Source of the DNA: Xanthomonas sp. DAR 35659
GTDB lineage: Bacteria > Pseudomonadota > Gammaproteobacteria > Xanthomonadales > Xanthomonadaceae
Direction: 5' to 3'
Assembly (NCBI RefSeq): GCF_041242975.1
Contig: NZ_CP162488.1
Location: 2,098,001 to 2,162,000 of the forward strand
Length of the DNA stretch: 64,000 nt
Position numbers and translations under genes: made by a program. Of the stretch, positions 31,988 through 39,710 are shown one piece after another. How positions within the stretch are numbered: position 1 is the stretch's first letter; each line of letters begins with the position of its first letter. The notes beneath the pieces are model-generated. The model was not told where the DNA came from. It saw only the letters and a program-made list of their open reading frames with translations, and did not search any database.

Positions 31988-32428
31988 TTACGGCAGGGCC
32001 GGTTGCAGGCCCACGCCGAGGCGGTTCCAGGCATTGATCAGGGCGATCGCCATGGTCAGCGCGCTGATGCCCTGCGCGTCGAAATGCGCGGCCAATGCGT
32101 CGTAGCAGGCATCCGACGGCGCGCCGGCGGGCAGGGTGGTCAGCGCTTCGGCCCAGGCCAGCGCGGCGCGTTCGCGGGCGTCGAAGAAGCGGCTCTCGCG
32201 CCAGCCGGCGACCGTGTCGAGCTTGCGCGGCTCCAGGCCGGCCTTGCGCAGGGCCGTGGCATGCATGTCGATGCAGTAGCTGCAGCCGTTGAGTTGGGAA
32301 ACGCGCAGGAACACCAGTTCGGCCAGGTCGTGGCCGAGCACGCCGTCGTGCACCTGCTGGCTGGCGCTGAGCAGGGCGCGGAAGGCGGTGGGTTCGTGGC
32401 GGGTGTAGTCGATGCGATGGAAATGCAT
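31988..32428 (-). CDS. carboxymuconolactone decarboxylase/AhpD-like protein, likely ECF41 target
   Basis: A 146-residue alkylhydroperoxidase D-like protein. The core motif LNGCSYCIDMHATALRKAGL contains the CxxC pair and the trailing His that act in peroxide reduction in AhpD; ESRFFDARERAALAWAEALT is the conserved second half. It lies directly downstream of the ECF41 sigma-factor gene in the same direction, and its own upstream region holds a good ECF41 promoter. Across bacteria ECF41 genes are paired with carboxymuconolactone decarboxylase, oxidoreductase or epimerase (COE) genes, and this is such a pair. The start ATG at 32428 was chosen by homology; it has only a weak ribosome binding site. 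Confidence 0.9.
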   Translation of the reverse strand: MHFHRIDYTRHEPTAFRALLSASQQVHDGVLGHDLAELVFLRVSQLNGCSYCIDMHATALRKAGLEPRKLDTVAGWRESRFFDARERAALAWAEALTTLPAGAPSDACYDALAAHFDAQGISALTMAIALINAWNRLGVGLQPALP

Positions 32429-32471
32429 GGTGCGGGTCCATGACGGCCGCAATGGCCGCCTTCGCCACCAG

Positions 32472-32498
32472 GACGTGCGGCGGCGCGTCGGCGTGACA
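32472..32498 (-). promoter_or_regulatory. ECF41-type promoter of the AhpD-like gene
   Basis: On the minus strand TGTCACG is followed by 16 bases and CGTC, matching the known ECF41 promoter pattern (TGTCACA, 16-18 bases, CGTC). CGTC continues as CGTCCTGGT, the same nine bases as at the sigma-gene promoter. The -10 lies about 44 bases before the ATG at 32428. Confidence 0.75.
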
Positions 32499-32626
32499 GG
32501 GCTGGCGAGAACGCCCAATACCATTGTCCGGGCGCGGGCCGACGATCAGGTCCGCGCAACCGGCGGATGTTGCGTCGGGTGGGGTCGACGGCACCGGCCG
32601 CGGCCTGCGCCTGCCACGGCGATCGC

Positions 32627-33493
32627 TCAGGTCCGCGCCGTCAGCGGCGGCAGCTTGTCCGGATTCATCAGCGTCAGCACTTCGACGATGCGCTCGCCGT
32701 CGATCACCACCAGCACCGCAGAATGCAGGCGCGCGCCGGCGAAGCGCAGGATCGCCGGTTCGCCGTTGACCGTGCCGAGCCGCGTGCGCAGGCCCAGGCC
32801 ACGTCGCGCCACCGCCCAGTACAGGCGGGCGATGCGCTCGGCGCCGAGCAGCGGCCGCAGCGTGGCGGTGACCTTGCCGCCGCCGTCCGAGCGCATCCGC
32901 GCATTGGCGTCCAGCAGCGCCACGATCGCGTCGCGATCGCCCTGCTGCGAGGCGTGCATGAAGCGCTCCAGCAACTGCCGGTAGCGCTGCGGCGGCACCG
33001 CGAAGCGCGGCCGCGCGGCCTTCAGTCGTTCGCGCGCGCGATGCACCAGTTGCCGGCAGTTGGCTTCGGTATGGCCGAGCAACTGGCCGATCTGCGCGTA
33101 GTCGTAGTCGAACGCCTCCTTCAGCAGGAACGCGGCGCGCTCATGCGGGCTCAGTTGCTCCAGCAGCGCCAGGAACGCCACCGATACCTGCTCGGCGCGG
33201 TCATGGCGCTCGGCCGGGTCGGTGTCCTCGGCGATCTCCAGCGGCTCGGGCAGCCACGGGCCGGTGTAGTGGACGCGGGCGCTGCGCGCCGCGCGCAGGC
33301 GGTCCAGTCCGAGCCGGGTGGTGGTGGTCACCAGCCAGGCTTCAGGGTCGCGGATCGCGGCGCGGTCGCTGGACTGCCAGCGCAGCCAGGCGTCCTGCAG
33401 CACGTCCTCGGCGTCGTGGCGACTGCCGAGCAGGCGGTAGGCCAGGCCGAACAGCCTGGGGCGTTGGGTTTCGAAGGTCGGATCGGGGCGCAT
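32627..33493 (-). CDS. sigJ: RNA polymerase ECF41 (SigJ-like) sigma factor
   Basis: A 288-residue extracytoplasmic-function sigma factor. Region 2 is seen in RPRLFGLAYRLLGSRHDAEDVLQDAWLRW, spanning about residues 10-38, and region 4 in LSPHERAAFLLKEAF...YAQIGQLLGHTEANCRQLVHRARERL. After it comes the SnoaL-like C-terminal extension that replaces an anti-sigma factor in this group; its two signature motifs DGGGK and NPDKL are both present, NPDKL near the end. The extension is known to tune sigma activity. The gene is preceded by an ECF41 promoter and thus likely controls itself and the downstream AhpD-like gene. The ATG at 33493 is required because region 2 starts just after it. Confidence 0.93.
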   Translation of the reverse strand: MRPDPTFETQRPRLFGLAYRLLGSRHDAEDVLQDAWLRWQSSDRAAIRDPEAWLVTTTTRLGLDRLRAARSARVHYTGPWLPEPLEIAEDTDPAERHDRAEQVSVAFLALLEQLSPHERAAFLLKEAFDYDYAQIGQLLGHTEANCRQLVHRARERLKAARPRFAVPPQRYRQLLERFMHASQQGDRDAIVALLDANARMRSDGGGKVTATLRPLLGAERIARLYWAVARRGLGLRTRLGTVNGEPAILRFAGARLHSAVLVVIDGERIVEVLTLMNPDKLPPLTART

Positions 33494-33502
33494 GACGACC
33501 AG

Positions 33503-33529
33503 GACGGAACAGGGCGTGCCGGCGTGACA
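33503..33529 (-). promoter_or_regulatory. ECF41-type autoregulatory promoter of sigJ, nearly leaderless
   Basis: TGTCACG, 16 bases, CGTCCTGGT on the minus strand, with the same spacing as the promoter before the AhpD-like gene. CGTC ends only 9 bases from the sigJ ATG, so transcription would start at or within a few bases of the start codon and the mRNA would be leaderless or nearly so. Confidence 0.72.
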
Positions 33530-33553
33530 GCGGGCGGGGCCGCCACTTTGCCC

Positions 33554-33559
33554 TAAAAT
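33554..33559 (+). promoter_or_regulatory. putative -10 of the fumarase promoter
   Basis: TAAAAT lies 34 bases before the fumarase GTG in the region shared with the divergent sigJ promoter. No good -35 is seen 16-18 bases upstream. Assigned by eye. Confidence 0.4.
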
Positions 33560-33593
33560 GGACGGGTTTCCCCCGCCAGCCGCAGAGCCAGCC

Positions 33594-35114
33594 GTGACCT
33601 CGATCAAGCAGGAAGACCTCATCCAGTCCGTCGCCGACGCGCTGCAGTACATCAGCTACTACCACCCGGTCGACTACATCAAGAACCTGTCGGCGGCCTA
33701 CGAGCGCGAGCAGTCGCCGGCGGCCAAGGACGCCATCGCGCAGATCCTGATCAATTCGCGCATGTGCGCCGAGGGCCACCGGCCGATCTGCCAGGACACC
33801 GGCATCGTCACCGTGTTCCTCGAGATCGGCATGAACGTGCGCTGGGACGACGCCACCATGGGCGTGGAGGACATGGTCAACGAGGGCGTTCGCCGCGCCT
33901 ACAACCATCCGGACAACAAGCTGCGCGCCTCGGTGCTGGCCGACCCGGCCGGCAAGCGCCAGAACACCAAGGACAACACCCCGGCGGTGGTCAACGTGAA
34001 GGTCGTCCCCGGCGACACCGTCGACGTCATCGTCGCGGCCAAGGGCGGCGGCTCGGAGGCCAAGAGCAAGTTCGCGATGCTCAACCCGTCCGATTCCATC
34101 GTCGACTGGGTGCTCAAGACCGTGCCGACCATGGGCGCCGGCTGGTGCCCGCCGGGCATGCTCGGCATCGGCATCGGCGGTACCGCCGAGAAGGCGATGC
34201 TGCTGGCCAAGGAAGCGCTGATGGAGCCGATCGACATCGTCGACCTGCAGGCCCGCGGTGCGTCAAACCGTGCCGAGGAACTGCGCCTGGAGCTGTACGA
34301 GAAGGTCAACGCGCTGGGCATCGGCGCGCAGGGCCTGGGCGGCCTGACCACGGTGCTGGACATCAAGGTCAAGGACTACCCGACCCACGCCGCCAACCTG
34401 CCGGTGGCGCTGATCCCCAACTGCGCGGCCACCCGCCATGCGCACTTCACCCTGGATGGCAGCGGCGCGGTGATGCTGGATCCGCCGTCGCTGGAGGACT
34501 GGCCCACGCTGACCTACAACCCGACCAACGCGCGCCGGGTGAACCTGGACACCATCACCCGCGAGGAGGTGGCCAGCTTCAAGCCGGGCGAGACGATCCT
34601 GCTCAACGGCAAGCTGCTGACCGGCCGCGACGCCGCGCACAAGCGCATGATCGACATGCTCAACCGCGGCGAGACGCTGCCGGTGGACTTCACCAACCGC
34701 TTCATCTACTACGTCGGCCCGGTCGATCCGGTGCGCGACGAAGTGGTCGGCCCGGCCGGCCCCACTACCGCCACGCGCATGGACAAGTTCACCCGGCAGA
34801 TGCTGGAGCAGACCGGCCTGCTGGGCATGGTCGGCAAATCCGAGCGCGGCGACGCGGCGATCGCCGCGATCCGCGACAACAAGGCGGTGTACCTGATGGC
34901 GGTCGGCGGCTCGGCCTACCTGGTGTCCAAGGCGATCAAGGCCAGCAAGGTGCTGGCGTTCGAGGACCTGGGCATGGAGGCGATCTACGAGTTCGAGGTC
35001 AAGGACATGCCGGTGACCGTGGCGGTCGACGCCAGCGGCGAGTCGGTGCACAAGACCGGCCCGCGCGAGTGGCAGGCGCGCATCGGCAAGATTCCGGTGG
35101 TGGTCGAGGCCTGA
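33594..35114 (+). CDS. fumA: class I fumarate hydratase
   Basis: A 506-residue iron-sulfur fumarase of the tricarboxylic acid cycle (fumarate to L-malate). Seen: ICQDTGIVTVFLEIG, with the first cluster Cys near residue 73; GWCPPGMLGIGIGGTAEKA; LIPNCAATRH; and the C-terminal YYVGPVDPVRDEVVGPAGPTTATRMDKFT with the substrate-binding PTTATRM. The large single-chain layout is the class I type of E. coli FumA/FumB, oxygen-sensitive. The GTG at 33594 was chosen because conservation begins at TSIKQEDL; an in-frame ATG at 33558 lies over the presumed promoter. A GST gene follows after 108 bp. Confidence 0.95.
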   Translation: MTSIKQEDLIQSVADALQYISYYHPVDYIKNLSAAYEREQSPAAKDAIAQILINSRMCAEGHRPICQDTGIVTVFLEIGMNVRWDDATMGVEDMVNEGVRRAYNHPDNKLRASVLADPAGKRQNTKDNTPAVVNVKVVPGDTVDVIVAAKGGGSEAKSKFAMLNPSDSIVDWVLKTVPTMGAGWCPPGMLGIGIGGTAEKAMLLAKEALMEPIDIVDLQARGASNRAEELRLELYEKVNALGIGAQGLGGLTTVLDIKVKDYPTHAANLPVALIPNCAATRHAHFTLDGSGAVMLDPPSLEDWPTLTYNPTNARRVNLDTITREEVASFKPGETILLNGKLLTGRDAAHKRMIDMLNRGETLPVDFTNRFIYYVGPVDPVRDEVVGPAGPTTATRMDKFTRQMLEQTGLLGMVGKSERGDAAIAAIRDNKAVYLMAVGGSAYLVSKAIKASKVLAFEDLGMEAIYEFEVKDMPVTVAVDASGESVHKTGPREWQARIGKIPVVVEA

Positions 35115-35222
35115 TCGTGCATACCGCGAACGCCGGCGAGGACGCCGGCGTTCCGCGTGGCGCTGGCGGCGCGCCGGCGTCGCGGCAATAATCGGCGTTG
35201 GTTCCGCCTCCGGGGAAACGTC

Positions 35223-35858
35223 GTGTCCATCGTGCTTTACGGCTCGCCCAGCACCGCCTCGTTCGTCGTGCACTGGTTGCTGATCGAACTGCAGGTCGAT
35301 TTCGAACTGCGGATGCTCGATTTCGAGCGCCAGGAGCAGAAAAGCCCCGACTACCTGGCGATCAACCCGCAGGGGCGGGTGCCGACCCTGGTGCTGGACG
35401 GGCAGGTGCTGACCGAATCGGTCGCCATCGCCCTGCACCTGGCCGACCTGTATCCGCACGCCGGCCTGGCGCCGCCGCCGGGCACCCCCGAGCGTGCCGC
35501 CTACTACCGCTGGATGTTGTTCTGCGCCTACACCCTGATGCCGGCCTATCGCGACTGGTTCTACCCCGACGAACCGGCCGGCGCCGACAACGCCGAGCGC
35601 GTGCGCGCCAGCGCCCGCGCGTTCCTGGAAAAGGCCTGGGACGAGGTCGCGGCGCATCTGCAGCAGCAAGGGCCGTACCTGCTCGGCGAACACTGCAGTG
35701 CCGCCGATTTCGTGCTGGTCATGCTGATGCGCTGGTCGCGCAACATGCCGAGGCCGACCGATACCTGGCCGGCGCTGAAGGAACTGGCCGAGCGGATGAA
35801 GGCGCGCCCGGCATTCCACGAGACGTACCGCCGGGAAGGCATCGTCGATTGGACATGA
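35223..35858 (+). CDS. glutathione S-transferase family protein
   Basis: A 211-residue GST. The thioredoxin-like N-terminal half has SIVLYGSPSTASFVVHWLLIEL (Ser near residue 8 or 11 as candidate for thiolate activation) and the cis-Pro motif GRVPTLVLDGQVLTES that binds the gamma-glutamyl part of glutathione; the C-terminal helical domain has LLGEHCSAADFVLVMLM with the conserved Asp N-cap. Members conjugate or reduce electrophiles and peroxides. The GTG at 35223 is preceded by GGGGAAAC and by the start of the fold; the upstream part of the frame is not conserved. Possibly part of the fumarase transcript. Confidence 0.9.
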   Translation: MSIVLYGSPSTASFVVHWLLIELQVDFELRMLDFERQEQKSPDYLAINPQGRVPTLVLDGQVLTESVAIALHLADLYPHAGLAPPPGTPERAAYYRWMLFCAYTLMPAYRDWFYPDEPAGADNAERVRASARAFLEKAWDEVAAHLQQQGPYLLGEHCSAADFVLVMLMRWSRNMPRPTDTWPALKELAERMKARPAFHETYRREGIVDWT

Positions 35859-35996
35859 GTGGCGCGCCTACGCTGAGCGAAATGCCAATCGGTGCCGCGT
35901 TCGTCTAATCGGTAACGCGCGCGGTCGGACATGGCAGTGGACAGTAGTAACGCGCGCAGGCGTCGCGTCCGCACGGTTGGCAAGGGCGGCGTCTGC

Positions 35997-36509
35997 TCAG
36001 GGAAGCCGCTGCGGTGTGAGCAGATAGAGCGTGCATATCCCGGCGGCCAACGCGAAGGCGCACAGAAAGGCCCACGGTGCGGGTCTCCAGCCCGCGGTGC
36101 GCCGCACCAGGGCGGCATTGCGCCAGCGGAGTGCAAGCGCGGGGTAGGTCAGCGCGCTGCAGGCCAGCCACAGCATGCACAGCGCCCCGAACCGCGCCCA
36201 GCCGACCTGCAGCCTTGCGCCGGAAACGACCACGGTGAAGAACCCCACATACGCCCATGCCGCCAGTGCAGCGATGGCGCCCAGTCCGTGGCGTGCGCGC
36301 TCCGAGGCGCGCGACAGCAGGCGTCCGAGCAGGAGCCATTCGCAGACGATCAACGGCGGGACGAACAGGAGGGTGAACGCCGCGGAGAACTCGCCGAGCA
36401 TGCCGATCGCGATGTAGGACAGCGGCGTGAGCAGCAATCCCGTGACGAGTGCGGCCAGGCCGTAGGTGCCTGCGTGCCGAAGCGCTCGGGCGGAAAGGGT
36501 GTGCTTCAT
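35997..36509 (-). CDS. small integral membrane protein, unknown
   Basis: A 170-residue protein made mostly of hydrophobic helices, at about residues 13-35, 37-60, 75-97, 100-120 and 145-165, with short Arg-rich loops. I do not recognise the family. The ATG at 36509 begins MKHTLSARALRHAG, a typical positive N-terminus before the first helix; there is no clear ribosome binding site. No neighbour suggests a role. The gene-free region upstream (36510-37262) may contain its promoter. Confidence 0.6.
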   Translation of the reverse strand: MKHTLSARALRHAGTYGLAALVTGLLLTPLSYIAIGMLGEFSAAFTLLFVPPLIVCEWLLLGRLLSRASERARHGLGAIAALAAWAYVGFFTVVVSGARLQVGWARFGALCMLWLACSALTYPALALRWRNAALVRRTAGWRPAPWAFLCAFALAAGICTLYLLTPQRLP

Positions 36510-37262
36510 TGGGGAGTTTCGCGAGTGCCACGTACGACGACATGGCTGGCATGGTGCGGATTTCGTGGTGGAGGGGCGAGGCGAAGCGGAAACGTGGTCG
36601 CCCGGTGGAATGGCTCCCGAATCCGGACATAGAGCCGGAACGGACATGCCATCGACATGCAGTCCGGGGATGTCCTCCTCGTATGATGCACCGCTGCTGC
36701 TGGCCCTGGCCATCCTGGGAGCGGTGACCTTCCTTGGCCTGGGCACCTCCTGGGCGAAGCATTCCCTGTTTTCCCTGTTCTCCCTGGTCGGCGCGCAGGG
36801 CGCCACCGCAGTGCGCTTTGGGTTCTCCGCGGTGCCGCGGCTGCTGTGGCACCCCTGACGCTGGCCGCTGTCGCGTCGCGACGCGGGACGGCTGGCGGCC
36901 TAAGGGGCCGCCCTGGGCGCCGTGCACCTCCGCTTCTGTCTGTCGCTGCGGACTCTTCCGTTCGGCGTGCCGGTGGCGAGCGAGTACTGCGGCCGCTGCC
37001 GGTGGCGCTGCTGTCGTCCCGCCGCCCGCTGGACGTCGCCTGGAGGGGCTGGCGGCCGCGGCCCTGTGCCGTGGCGACAGGGCCTGGGCATGCCCGATCC
37101 GCGCGGCGTGCGCTACCGACCCCTTCGCGTCGGTACTTGCACCCTGCGTCGGCTGGCACGCTGCGGGCCGGGACTTGTCAACCGTCGCCGATTCCAGACC
37201 ACGTACCTTGGGCACGCCTGGAACGCAGGCGCAAACTCCCCAGATGGGGACAAGGACGAGTC
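36510..37262. other. 753-bp stretch without a confident gene
   Basis: Overlapping long frames exist on both strands, but none shows the usual codon bias of this genome. The only candidate is a 62-residue frame at 36670-36858 (plus) that begins MSSSYDAPLLLALAILG and would encode one membrane helix; its ribosome binding site is poor. A short direct repeat TTCCCTGTT/TTCCCTGTT lies near 36763-36781. The stretch may be decayed coding DNA. No terminator or RNA gene recognised. Confidence 0.5.
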
Positions 37263-37694
37263 ATGGAAATGAAGAAGACGGGCGTGCTGGCACGGATCGC
37301 GCTGGCTGGTGTGTTGCTGGCCGGCGCCGGCGCGGCGCAGGCATGCTGCCCGGATGGCGGCCACGGAGCGCCCGCGGCGGGCGCGGGTCTGGGCGAAAGC
37401 CTGCCGAAGGCGCGCAACCTGGCGTTGGATCCTGCCTGGCGCATCTACGAGTTCCAGCGCGACGGCGTGACCTACCTGCAGATCAATGACGTGGCGGGGA
37501 AGGTGCGGGCGGCCGTGGGCAGGATCAACGACACGCTGTGGGTGCTGCCCATGGGGGCGGACGTGGCGCGCGTGAGCCTGCCGGCGACGACGGCCGGCAG
37601 CGCCGGGACGGTGGTGTACCAGACGTCGGGGTTCGTCGTGCGCGTGGTGCCGGGTAGCGCCGGCAACGCCTGGGACATCAGGGCCGCGGACTGA
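37263..37694 (+). CDS. secreted hypothetical protein
   Basis: A 143-residue protein with a signal peptide (MEMKKTGVLARIALAGVLLAGAGAAQA, split as basic MKK, hydrophobic core IALAGVLLAGAG and cleavage after AQA near residue 27). The mature start CCPDGGHG holds two adjacent Cys. The rest is beta-rich (RIYEFQRDGVTYLQIND, TVVYQTSGFVVRVVPG) and has no known motif. The AAGGACGAG before the ATG at 37263 is a good ribosome binding site. Its last 17 bases overlap the convergent MASE1 gene end. Confidence 0.75.
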   Translation: MEMKKTGVLARIALAGVLLAGAGAAQACCPDGGHGAPAAGAGLGESLPKARNLALDPAWRIYEFQRDGVTYLQINDVAGKVRAAVGRINDTLWVLPMGADVARVSLPATTAGSAGTVVYQTSGFVVRVVPGSAGNAWDIRAAD

Positions 37695-39189
37695 TCCCCG
37701 CGGCGCGCGATTCGGATACCAGGAAACTCAGGCTGTACGCATGGCGGCGCCGGCAGGTGCCGCCATGCACCTTGAGCCGCATCGCCAGTTCCCAGTCGGC
37801 ATCCCGTGCCGGCGGACGCTGGCGCTCCAGCGGGGAGGCGTCGGCGAGCACGCAGACCGCGATGCCCTGGCGGGCTCCGGCGTGCCACACCCTGGCCCTG
37901 ACGAGGTGGCGCCTGGCCGGCGGCAGCGCTTCCACGACGTCGCGCACGCAGCGGTAGGCGGCCAACTGCAAGCCGAGCGACAGGCGCATCGGGTCGCCGC
38001 GCAGCCGGCACTGGAACTCGGTCTCGCACAGATTGCCCATGGCCACCGAGCGCAGCGTCGCGTACAGCCCGTGCGTCTCGATGCCCAGTGGATACAGCGC
38101 GGTAACGTACTCGTCCAGCAGCCGCGTCTGGATCACCCCGCTGCGTGTCATCTCCATCGCCGCCGCGTGCTGTCCGCGCGCGCGCAGGTGCGCCACGATG
38201 TCCTTGCGCAGCCGGTTCATGTGCACGGCGAGATCGCTGTACTCCACCACGCGGCGCCGCAGCGTGCGTTCGGCCTGCAGGTAGCTGGCTTGCGCGAACT
38301 GCAAGGCCTGCTGGTGTTCGTGCCGGAAGCGGCGGGCACGCTCGAACGCGATCGACAGGCGCGAACCCACCACGAACAGGACCGTGGCCGCGGCCGCCAG
38401 CGCGACCTGGGCCTGGAATGCCTCCGCGTGATAGGCCGCCAGCGTCATCGTGTCCGGCAACATGATGCCGATGGCGACGTTGGCCAGCACGATGCCGACC
38501 GCCGCGCCCCGCCAGCCGTGCAGCAGGGTCAGCACGATCGACGGAACCACCATCATCGCCATCAGCATCTGTTGCGCGAGGCGATCGTGCGTCGCGCCTG
38601 CGACCAGGAACAGGGCCACCACCGCCGCGGCGCTCAGAAGCACGTTCCTGTGCAGTTCCGGTCGAGCGTCCCCCGGTTCCTTCCGGCGCAGCCACAACAG
38701 CGCCGGGAGGATGAACATCAGCATGCCCAGGTAATCGCCGAGCCAGTAGCGCGTCAGGGCCTCCAGCGGCGCCAGCGCCGTGTATCCCTTGAAGAGAGCA
38801 TTCAACGCCAGGTTGCACAGCGTGCTCCACAGCGCCAGCGACAAGGCCAGAGGCAGCAGCAGGTATTCCTGATGCAGCAGCCGTGGCAGGTGGCGTCGCG
38901 CGGCGTGCACCGCCAGGGCGACGCATGGCATCAGCAGGAAGGGACTTACCCAGACCCACAACGGATTGGCGCCGCGCTCCAGCATCGGCACGCGGATCGC
39001 CAGCAGGGCGGCCGCGTCGCCGATCAGCAGGCAGGGCCACAGGCGATAGGGCAGGAACAGCAACGCCGCCACACGCAACCCCGCCGGCAAATACCATTGG
39101 TCCATGGACGAGCGCCACGCCAGCAGGAAACAGGCGCAGTAGGCCGTGCTCAGCAAAGCGCCTTTGGCGATGTCTCTCCTTGCGGCCAT
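37678..39189 (-). CDS. MASE1-domain membrane sensor with degenerate histidine-kinase-like C-terminus
   Basis: A 503-residue protein. The first 285 residues hold about eight membrane segments of the MASE1 sensor type (WYLPAGLRVAALLFLPYRLWP is the typical opening). A coiled coil follows (about 290-330), then a region resembling the DHp/ATPase core of NarL-type kinases. The usual phospho-His motif is replaced by RRVVEYSDLAVHMNRL, the N-box Asn is not seen (YRCVRDVVEAL) and no GxGxG box is recognisable, so it may be a sensor without kinase activity. ATGs at 39198 and 39189 both fit. No response regulator lies beside it. Confidence 0.75.
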   Translation of the reverse strand: MAARRDIAKGALLSTAYCACFLLAWRSSMDQWYLPAGLRVAALLFLPYRLWPCLLIGDAAALLAIRVPMLERGANPLWVWVSPFLLMPCVALAVHAARRHLPRLLHQEYLLLPLALSLALWSTLCNLALNALFKGYTALAPLEALTRYWLGDYLGMLMFILPALLWLRRKEPGDARPELHRNVLLSAAAVVALFLVAGATHDRLAQQMLMAMMVVPSIVLTLLHGWRGAAVGIVLANVAIGIMLPDTMTLAAYHAEAFQAQVALAAAATVLFVVGSRLSIAFERARRFRHEHQQALQFAQASYLQAERTLRRRVVEYSDLAVHMNRLRKDIVAHLRARGQHAAAMEMTRSGVIQTRLLDEYVTALYPLGIETHGLYATLRSVAMGNLCETEFQCRLRGDPMRLSLGLQLAAYRCVRDVVEALPPARRHLVRARVWHAGARQGIAVCVLADASPLERQRPPARDADWELAMRLKVHGGTCRRRHAYSLSFLVSESRAAGISPRP

Positions 39190-39710
39190 CCAAACCATCC
39201 GTGGCGTGTCGACACCACTGTACAAGTCGGATGCGGCGCTAGGGTAGACAGCTGTGTCTGCACCGATGCGCCCGCGTGGCATGTGCATTGTCCCCGCGCC
39301 GATGCGCATGCGCGACGACGCGATCCGATCGATCCTGCGCGTGCGCGGCTGGTAGGAAACGGTGCGACGCCGCGCTCACGCGAAGGCAGCGCCGATGTAC
39401 TCGACCGACCTTACGGCGAGCGTCCCGGCGTGGCCGGACCGGTTGCGCCGATGTCGGCGACCCGGTGCAATCGCCGAACCGAGCCGCAACGCGTCGCTGC
39501 AGGGCAACGGTCGACAGTTCCGTGAGGTTGGACGGGCGCCTCGCCGACATGCGCCGCGGTCGGTGCGCGGGAGCCGTGGTGGCGCACCGCCGGTGCGCAG
39601 CGCGCCTGATCGAGCGCCACCGCTGCCGCGCCCGCGGCTAGGCCGTGCCGGCAGCGGTGGGCGAACGCGCGTGGCGGCGGGCGCCCGCGCGTCTCAGGAA
39701 GGGCGCGGGC
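39190..39710. other. 521-bp intergenic stretch
   Basis: Lies between the start of the MASE1 gene and the end of the phospholipase gene. It contains the small palindrome AGACA-GCTG-TGTCT (39246-39259), 57 bases upstream of the MASE1 start and possibly an operator. The remaining sequence has no frame with coding character and no terminator that I can see. Confidence 0.5.
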
